Notes under the pieces: model-generated
What the model was told of the DNA's origin: nothing
The model's input: the letters and a program-made list of their open reading frames with translations, nothing else
The model's database searches: none
Made by a program: the position numbers and the translations under genes
Shown: one piece after another, positions 57,401 to 64,000 of the stretch
How the letters are laid out: each line of letters begins with the position of its first letter
How positions within the stretch are numbered: the stretch's first letter is position 1
Origin: Endomychus coccineus
Lineage: Eukaryota > Arthropoda > Insecta > Coleoptera > Endomychidae
Length of the DNA stretch: 64,000 nucleotides
Direction: 5' to 3'
Assembly (NCBI GenBank): GCA_958510875.1
Contig: OY294067.1
Coordinates: forward strand, 275,386,742-275,450,741

Positions 57401-60400
57401 TTAAGACGACAGTGACCAGTTAGGATTCTAGTCATCTCTCTGATGTCCATTCTGTTCAGAGAAAGCAGTTTGTTTGAGAGTCTAGGCAGAGGCTCTTTGA
57501 TGAAGAGCTTGGCCTGCCTCATGCGTGGTGATTCACGCCACAATTTAGACTACTCTTTGTTCAGTTGACCCAGGGATGCTGGACGACCCTCGCCTGGCCA
57601 GGGGACATTTCATTTCCTTCAACTCCGCTGTGTCCACGGACCCAGATGAGTTGCACTTTATTTATCCTGGCTAGTTCAGCTAGTGTATCTGTGCATTCTT
57701 TGACAAGCCTTGATGTGACTGGATGACTTGCGATCTCTCAGAGTCGGCCGACCCTTGACGTTTTTAGGTACACTCTCGCCCCAGAAGCCTGACCTACCAG
57801 GGACCCGTCTGTGAATCATACGAGGGTGAGAGTTTCGATCTCCAATCTCCTCTATCCGGGATGAGGATTTTGGGAGAAGCGCTATCTTGCTTCATTTCTA
57901 GTATAGGGCATTTAGAGATTGCCTCACTTAAAATCGTTGAGTGTCCGCGAGAGTAGTGCATTTTGGTCCAGTTACCTAGGCCCTTTAATCTACACGCCGT
58001 TCTCAAGGCCTCTGTTTTATTTACTAGTGTAGATGTGGTAATCGGGTGAAACTTCAATGGCCCTAGTTGGAGCCGACCTCATACCGCTCAATAATGCAAG
58101 CCGTTACAGTTGGTCCAGGGGGCGCTAGGACATAAGTCCTTGTCCCCGACCACCACACTACCGCAGCGTAGGTGATCATTGACCTGATCACCGCGATATA
58201 GAACCAATAAAGGATCTGTGCTGGAAGCTCTTCTCCACATCAACGCATCCGTTATGTTGCACCTTTATCGCACGCGTAGATAGCATGGCTTCAATTCACC
58301 GGATTAATGTTAGACCGATTCCATGCTTCTCAGCGGCTGAGCAGATAGACTCGACGGACGTGTTGTCAAATGCCCCTTCGATGTCCATAAATACCCCCAG
58401 GGCGTGTTCCTCTCGGGCCATAGCACCATGTGTTCGTGTGACTAGATGATGCAAGGTTGTTACAATCGAGAGGTAGATTCTACTAATCTATCCCATCATT
58501 GAAACTGATAATTTTTCACACGGGCCCAGTTCAATTCTCGTCAGGACAATATTTCGATCCATTTTCTGCATGTATGACAAAAGTTTACGCCTACTATTAG
58601 ATAACGAATTCGCCAACACTAATAAACTGACGTTTGATCTAAAATTATGTGAAACCTCATATGACAATCAAAGGCGTTGTCTTTATTATGAAAAAAAATT
58701 TAAATCGTGTTGTGATTTTAGCGGCCCTAAGGAAGATAAACATTGTTTTCGATCATATTTTTAGAGTAAATATGACTTTTACATACATGGTAGGCGAAAA
58801 AAACATTTTTGCAGGCTTACTAGCATAAGATAAATCCATTTTATAAAATGAAGTTCTTGGAAAATATGTTATTTAGATTATTTGCATCGCATTATTCCAA
58901 TGGAGGGTGATAGAAATTGCCCTTTTTTACTCTCTAACAACAGCTTGCTGCCAATCGGGCCAGATTTCAAGTATTGTTGAAATTTATCTAATCATTTCGA
59001 TGACCTTGAACCAGTTCCCGTAACAATTCACTGAACACTCCCAAAATGCATCATCTTCTGGAGAATCTTGAGGCAGTGTTGTCAGATATTTCTTTCCATT
59101 AGAATGAGAAAAATACAACTAAAACGTGCCGTTGAGACATATGCAAAATAACATATTGCCCAAACGAAAAGCATATCAATTCTTACCTCTCATAAAGACT
59201 ATATTTGGCTGAACCAGTTCTTCTTTCCTGTTTATGTTCTTTTTCTTAACGTTTACATGACAGAAAGCTGATACATTGACGGTCACATAATGTCCGCGAC
59301 AGATACTATGACGTAGATATCCCTGTTAATTGAGATGAACTTTCAAGATTTTCAACGACATTAATCTTGAAACTAGGGAGCCGATGCCTCAACTGTGTTA
59401 CTTTTCCATTCACAATCTCATCTTATACCTTTTTAAAATATGCCATGGCAACGCCGGGTGGATTCACTTAGTAAATATTTTATATTGAGATTCCTTAAGA
59501 CAGTGGCGTAGATAACGCTCCCGCAGTGCGGGAAAATCAAAATGTTAATTTCGTTAATATACTTATTGCCATACAATATATTTTCTCCACGATCATCACA
59601 GAATTTGCCAATTCTGAAATCAAATTTGATTACAGAATGCTGGAATTCTCTCTCTTGAGATTGAAAAAATATTCTGCATCACCTCTGCCCCCATGCAATT
59701 TAAATGTATTTAAATTCTCTCTCTTGTAATACTGGGATATCAAAAATTATCTTGGTCAAGGGTGGTTGTGGAATCTAAAACGTGTGTCTTACTTTACGTT
59801 TGAAATAATTAGGTCACTGTCACACTGACATCATCAATAACCTACAAATTTCAACCTATTTATTTCAGTTGTAAAACAATAATGAACTACAAATTAAAAA
59901 TTATCTTGGTCAAGGGTGGTTGTGGAATGTAAAACGTGTGTCTTACTTTAAATTTTTGAATATGTTTTGTTGTGTCAGAATCTGTTAAGTCATTGTGCTG
60001 AAATTTTCTAATCCAGTTTTTGAATCATGCCTCTCACCACATAGCACAATTTCATGATTGAAGCCTATTTTCGAATGGGTGCTCTAGTTAATGTGCATCG
60101 AACAAAACGGGGGACATTTCCAACAATTACTGTAATTTAGATTTTCTTGTTACTAAAACCGTTATTTCATAATTTGTAGTTCATTATTGTTTTACAACTG
60201 AAATAAATAGGTATGAAATTTGTAGGTTATTGATGATGTCAGTGTGAAAGTGACATAATTATTTCAAACGTAAAGTAAGACACGTTTTAGATTCCACAAC
60301 CACCCTTGACCAAGATAATTTTTGATATCCCGGTAGAATAATATTCTCACATTGGTTAGCAATAATAACATTAGCCTTGACGCAGTTGATTGTCATCGTA

Positions 60401-61292
60401 GTGGCAACATTTGAGTAAGTATCAAAATTATTGCTGTCACGTTTCCATTTGATAATATAAAAAGTATCATGAATTTATCCAGTGATTCAGAATCAGAGAG
60501 TGAAAATACACCGAGTTGTAATATAAATTATCTTTTGTTCATTTCCATTTAAAAATGTATATTTAAAATCTTTGATCGTGGAGAAAGTATAGTCTGCTAC
60601 TCGGTTAGAATGAAAAAATCTGATCCGCTCGCATCGAATTTTCATTCTAACCTTGTTACAGAATATACTAATAAGATATACTATTAATTACGTGTAAATA
60701 ACAAATTATTTTTAATAATCAAAATATGTTGATTATTTTTAGTTGAAAGTATATTTATTTTTCTTTTTTTTTTCATTCACAATCTCCTCACCCTTTATAA
60801 ATTTTAAAATATGCCACGTCAACGCCACCGCCGGGTAGATTCATCTAGTAAATATTTGATATTGTTTTCTTAGTGCACTTGGGCTTCCTTAAGAAATCAG
60901 TGCTCTGTTTATTTTCTCATGATGCTCCGTTTTTAATAAGCCTTATTTGACAACTCCATTTTACCACTACTCATTAAGTGATAACCTGAATAAAATGTGT
61001 ATATTAATTTCTACTAAGATACATTGCTAAACATCTGAAATTGTTTCAGGCTGTAACAACCATATCCGGTATCACTTCATATCCCTTCGATACCGTAAGA
61101 AGGCGTATGATGATGCAGTCAGGCAGAGCCAAGGGTGATATGATGTACAAAAATACATTAGATTGTTGGGTGAAAATTGCAAAGCAAGAAGGTCCAACTG
61201 CGTTCTTCAAGGGCGCCTTCTCGAACGTTATCCGTGGTGCTGGTGGTGCTCTCGTTCTTGTATTTTACGATGAACTTAAAGCTCTACTATAA
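51413..61292 (+). CDS. sesB: Mitochondrial ADP/ATP carrier (adenine nucleotide translocase), 4 exons, 298 aa
   Basis: Exons 51413-51569, 51855-52116, 52168-52402 and 61050-61292 join in frame. Inner-membrane antiporter exchanging matrix ATP for cytosolic ADP. All three mitochondrial-carrier repeats are present with signatures PIERVK (exon 1), PLDYAR (exon 2) and PFDTVR (exon 4), plus the ANT-specific RRRMMM in exon 4. Six transmembrane helices are expected. ATG follows TCAAA; no cleavable presequence, as usual. Introns are 285, 51 and 8647 bp; the third is swollen by retroelements. Length and motifs look fully functional. Drosophila counterpart: sesB/Ant. Confidence 0.98.
52590..52965 (-). 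mobile_element. Possible LINE 3' end in ANT intron 3
   Basis: An ATT microsatellite (52594-52610) followed by AGAATAATTGTCATTGCACAT-like sequence resembles the 3' UTR and tail style of the other minus-strand LINEs in the window. No RT remains, so the call is weak. Confidence 0.3.
53022..53067 (-). ncRNA. Hammerhead-like motif, left arm (degenerate)
   Basis: On the minus strand: AAGTCTT, CTGATGA, C, GGTC-GTGA-GACC, GAAA, CTTACGTA, AAGACT. Stem I and stem II are intact, but stem III has a substitution (ACT instead of ACG), so this copy is probably impaired. Confidence 0.5.
53462..53505 (+). ncRNA. Hammerhead-ribozyme-like motif, right arm (best copy)
   Basis: Stem I AGTCTT (53462-53467) pairs with AAGACT (53500-53505). 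Core CTGATGA 53468-53474; extra T; stem II GGTC (53476-53479) with GACC (53484-53487) closing a GTGA loop; GAAA 53488-53491; stem III ACG/CGT around a TA loop (53491-53498); A at 53499 precedes the predicted cut. All invariant core bases except the extra T fit a type I hammerhead. Such tiny stem III forms usually act as dimers (family knowledge). Confidence 0.65.
53580..55015 (-). mobile_element. Decayed LINE (CR1/jockey-like RT)
   Basis: Minus-strand frames: [23 protein letters not shown] with [17 protein letters not shown] (RT motif A region), NIGVPKDEY (motif B, GVPQG altered), and near 54300 [22 protein letters not shown]...[15 protein letters not shown], the C-terminal thumb. The FADD block is lost to frame breaks. 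Lies antisense in ANT intron 3. Confidence 0.8.
55020..57055. other. ANT intron 3, no gene; one short tandem duplication
   Basis: AT-rich intron. At 56098-56218 a 61-bp unit (TTCTCCTCTTTCTCTCATGG...) is repeated twice with two or three differences. Nothing else recognised. Confidence 0.5.
57058..58555 (-). mobile_element. Decayed LINE (RT, RNase H, Cys-rich C-terminus) flanked by direct repeats
   Basis: Minus-strand order from high to low coordinates: RT motif A ([14 protein letters not shown], ~58400), connector ([20 protein letters not shown], ~58040), RNase H end ([14 protein letters not shown], ~57630), then [15 protein letters not shown] and [21 protein letters not shown] (~57430-57300), the C-terminal Cys/His motif of R1/I-group LINEs. 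It is bordered by similar ~75-bp direct repeats at 57058-57126 and 58477-58553 (CCCAGTTCAATTC-CGTCAGG). Antisense in ANT intron 3. Confidence 0.85.
58560..59725. other. ANT intron 3, no recognised feature
   Basis: A 64-codon open frame at 58570 (several Cys) has no family resemblance I recognise. The rest is AT-rich intron. Confidence 0.4.
59730..60335. mobile_element. 0.6-kb foldback MITE with ~165-bp arms
   Basis: Arms 59730-59897 and 60171-60335 are near-perfect inverses (GGGATATC, TCTTGGTCAAGGGTGGTTGT, CAATAATGAACTACAAAT). A second partial copy of the left arm start sits inside at ~59897-59955, so one copy nested in or recombined with another. Non-coding, in ANT intron 3. Confidence 0.85.
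60603..60652. repeat. Short perfect hairpin
   Basis: GGTTAGAATGAAAA at 60603-60616 is the exact inverse of 60639-60652, with a 22-bp loop. Possibly the remnant of a small MITE. Confidence 0.6.
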
Positions 61293-61461
61293 ACTTGTAG
61301 GTATTAGCAAATTCCGTAAGTAATTTATTTCCAGTCATTCCAAAAGTTCATTCCAAGTTTAAAAAAGTATTGCATTCCTCCGTTGATTCCTTTCTTTTCA
61401 AATCTCAATAGTTATTTGAAGATACTTTTATGATGTACTTTTAACAATATCTGTGGACTTA

Positions 61462-61467
61462 AATAAA
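61462..61467 (+). terminator. ANT polyadenylation signal
   Basis: AATAAA about 170 bp after the ANT stop codon, followed by T-rich sequence. Further AATAAA hexamers near 61510 and 61582 could serve as alternatives. Confidence 0.6.
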
Positions 61468-62051
61468 TAATTTTTGATACAAATGTTTGCTCGTTTTTCT
61501 CTAGATTCAAATAAAATTATTACCATGTATATTTTATTATTGTTTTTAACTTCTAAATGTTTTATTTATCAGAAATTGTAAATAAATATACTTTTGGATA
61601 TTTTGTTCTGTATTATTTTTTAAACCTTTGGAATTATATTGCCTGTTGAATGTATTGTTTTTTGAATATGATTATATTCATCGTAAAGTTATTGCATCTG
61701 TTGTATCAATTGAAGAATAACATTGATGTTGGACAGTGCCAAATCACGAGGCTCTACCTGCTGACTTAGTTTTCATATTATCTGGTAGAAGACAATTCAT
61801 TGTCATGCTTGTAACGCACGAGTTGAAAGAACACGCTAATGCGTTTTTTCTTTTAAGCGTTTCTAAAATGAATTATTTAATTTGAATATAAAAATGAAAC
61901 GTGTGGCACTCGGGGTCTGCCGCGGTAAAGCTATTGCATAGCACTACGCCACTGGAAAAAGTTGTGCAGAAAAACATCCACTACCCCTTTAAAATCTTCA
62001 CGAATTATGAGTAAAAAAGAGTATCATCTTGATCTCTATGAAGAGTATTCT

Positions 62052-62108
62052 GTGACAAGTGCATAGATAACTCCACTACCGGTAGTAGAGTTATCTATGG
62101 TGACAAGT
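62052..62108. repeat. 38-bp palindrome between 9-bp direct repeats
   Basis: GTGACAAGT occurs at 62052-62060 and 62100-62108. Between them lies an almost perfect palindrome (62062-62099, 18 of 19 pairs) centred on ACTACC|GGTAGT. The layout is that of a target duplication around a tiny palindromic insertion or excision footprint. Confidence 0.75.
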
Positions 62109-62109
62109 T

Positions 62110-62910
62110 TCAGTTGACTTGTAAACACAATTTTATACGGAAGTTTTAACGTTCAGATCTCGATAGCGCTTTCGGCTCCGGGATTTTCACGTGGCCTATC
62201 GAAATTAGAAGGTTCGAATTGTATAAAAACACAATTGCATGAACGCCAGACGACTTATGTAATTAGCTACGAACGTAATCATTTTGACATCCTCGAGGAG
62301 CTCGCTGCGCGTAAGTTAGAGTTTATACATTTTACCTCTATTTTGTTAATTTGGGGCCGTTTCGAACCCCGTGCGGCCGGCGCCAGTTGTAATAAAGTAT
62401 TTTGGGTTGTGGGCCGCTAGCTTTTACCCGCCTTTCGGTATATTTAAGTGGCTAGAAAATTCCCTTTCGTACGTCGCACGTCAGCTGAAAATACCTCAAA
62501 CTGTTTTAATTAAATTTTCCTATTTAATCGACATTTTAGGGCCCGAGACTATGCTATCTAGTTGGCCCCGTTCATAAACTAACGACATGGAGCGAAAACC
62601 GCATGCGAAAAGTCCTCGTTAAGACGTTCTATGTACCGTAAATTTGCACTTTTCTAACTTGCGAGCTACGCGCTTCTCACGTGAACGTCATTCGATTTAT
62701 CGAAAATTAACCAATTCAAAACAGTTTTCGACCCAGTTTGGGGCTATCACGACCTTTTGAAAGGTTCAAAGTTAACATTTCGACAATTTTAAGCTCGGCC
62801 GAGCTACATGGTAGGCGGAGTGGTGGGTGTCAGGATATTTCGTTACGGTATTTGTTTTTTGTTACGGTATTTGTCTTTTGTTTTTTTTTTCTTGATTCGG
62901 TCGCCGCGCT
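62110..62910. other. GC-richer block of unknown origin
   Basis: Base and word composition differ from the surrounding AT-rich DNA (GGCCGGCGCC, GAGCTCGCTGCGCG, CGAGCTACGCGCTTC). I find no inverted ends and no recognisable protein. It is likely part of an unclassified repeat. Confidence 0.4.
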
Positions 62911-63179
62911 CAAAGCTATATGCAATAGCTTAAAAATCAATAGTTGATTATTTTATTTATCACATTTTTGAATAAAAAGAACAAAGATGTTTCGGTGGGT
63001 GCAGCTTCCAAATTGAGGAAACATCTGTCAGTAATACCATTAGAGATGTGAGATGTGTCGTTCAATACCGCAATTTCTTCCGTTCCAAAAGAAAAGTTAC
63101 CCGTTCCTTTCATCTACGTCATAGTACAAATGTTGCGTAGATATAAAATGGAATGAATAGATTTACCATAGACCTATTT

Positions 63180-63680
63180 ATGATAATAATTTTTATTGTT
63201 CATAAGACCAATGATAACATGGTATAAGACACGTCAAGAATATACAGGTATTTGTAAGTAAACAAATAATTAAATAGATGAATGAACACGTATTTTGGTA
63301 CAACAAATAAGACAGAAAAGGAAAACAAAAGAGAAAAAATGATTCAAAGAAATACAAAGATAATACTTCCTGTGGAAAACGTTATTATATTAAGTTCAAA
63401 AAGTAACAAATAATAATTACTATTATAGCCCAGTATCTACTATACTTATTTATGAATATTAAATAAGGAAATGAGCAAAACTTTATGGATCATCCGTTAT
63501 TATAGATGCCAAGTACTCAGAAACACTGTACAATACATGCTCTTGCAAAAGTTTATGAACTCTTTTCTTAAACTAATTTAAGTTAGCATTATCTTTCAGC
63601 AACCGCGGAAGTTTGTTGAACATCTTTAATTATTATTATTACCCTAAGGAGACAAAACATCTCATTCATAAGACTCCATT
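63180..63680 (-). mobile_element. LINE 3' end (RT C-terminus and 3' UTR)
   Basis: Minus strand near 63630-63490 reads MFNKLPRLLKDNANLN then FKKRVHKLLQEHVLYSVSEYL with one stop, the FNKLP...FK..L....YS..E pattern ending many jockey-like ORF2 proteins. The sequence below it is AT-rich and resembles the 3' UTR of the LINE at 20976-22545. The upstream part of the element runs off or is lost to the right. Confidence 0.65.
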
Positions 63681-64000
63681 TGACTTGTCGCAATGATTAC
63701 ATGAAGTAAGTAATTTGTATACATTTTTGGTAATACTAGGTAATTTTGTACACATTTCACATTTGATTTTCCTTACCCTTGATCGTCTCTATTGGCTCTC
63801 ACCAATACGATAGCTTAGCCACTTGTAACAGAGTATCGACGACGGATCTTTAAACAGAATGTTCTTTACCTCTTGAAATTTCGTTTGCATTTTATAGTTA
63901 CCACATTCACATTCTAGTGACCCGTAGAAAAAGCTGAACACAACTTATAAATATTTTTACTAGTACAATATTATAGGATCACATTACGAATATTATTTAC

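Noticed and set aside
58570..58764. Cysteine-containing 64-codon ORF as a small secreted protein
   Set aside because: No signal peptide, no family match, and inside ANT intron 3.
1..64000. CRISPR arrays, operons or prophage
   Set aside because: Split genes, GT-AG introns and animal transposons make the window eukaryotic; the 144-bp and 142-bp arrays lack spacer structure.

Overview
The window is AT-rich eukaryotic DNA with compact exons, GT-AG introns and a dense load of transposons. Three conserved animal genes, mariner, Penelope-like, jockey-type and hAT elements, and a lin-7 / ADP-ATP carrier neighbourhood point to an insect. A beetle is my guess, not something the sequence proves.

Genes. 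(1) A full-type ABCB (P-glycoprotein / MDR) transporter lies on the minus strand. Its start codon is at 31118 and 16 coding exons run down to 3098. They cover TMD1, a complete NBD1 and nearly all of TMD2 (about 971 codons). NBD2 must lie beyond base 1. (2) lin-7 (veli/MALS), L27 plus PDZ scaffold, plus strand, three exons 47569-48354, 197 aa. (3) The mitochondrial ADP/ATP carrier (ANT, sesB-type), plus strand, four exons 51413-61292, 298 aa; its third intron is 8.6 kb and full of repeats.

Layout. 1-1985: a 144-bp tandem repeat in the last visible ABCB intron. 2-31 kb: ABCB exons separated by mariner debris, a TTAA-flanked MITE, a foldback element with arrayed arms (12.05-13.57 kb), a tRNA-like sequence inside an inverted repeat (15.3-15.7 kb), several decayed LINEs (16.9-24.3 and 29.7-30.5 kb), a hAT element with an 8-bp target duplication (24.92-26.19 kb) and a 1.6-kb palindrome (27.1-28.7 kb). 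31.8-42 kb: intergenic repeats, including a MULE transposase ORF, a Penelope-like element with hammerhead-ribozyme-like terminal repeats, and a mariner with both ITRs. 42.98-47.78 kb: a recent direct duplication of about 2.4 kb that copied the lin-7 upstream region, exon 1, intron 1 and the start of exon 2. 49.96-51.13 kb: another foldback element, between lin-7 and ANT. 52.4-61.0 kb: ANT intron 3 with a palindromic Penelope terminal-repeat pair, two LINEs and a foldback MITE. 61.3-64 kb: ANT 3' region and a LINE tail.

The three genes have no evident shared pathway: membrane export, epithelial/synaptic scaffolding, and mitochondrial nucleotide exchange. The most notable non-coding signals are the hammerhead-like motifs in Penelope terminal repeats, a short motif (core GCTGAACACGA) recurring in otherwise different foldback elements, the tRNA-like inverted repeat and the lin-7 5' duplication. 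Exon borders were set by eye from splice consensus and reading-frame continuity.
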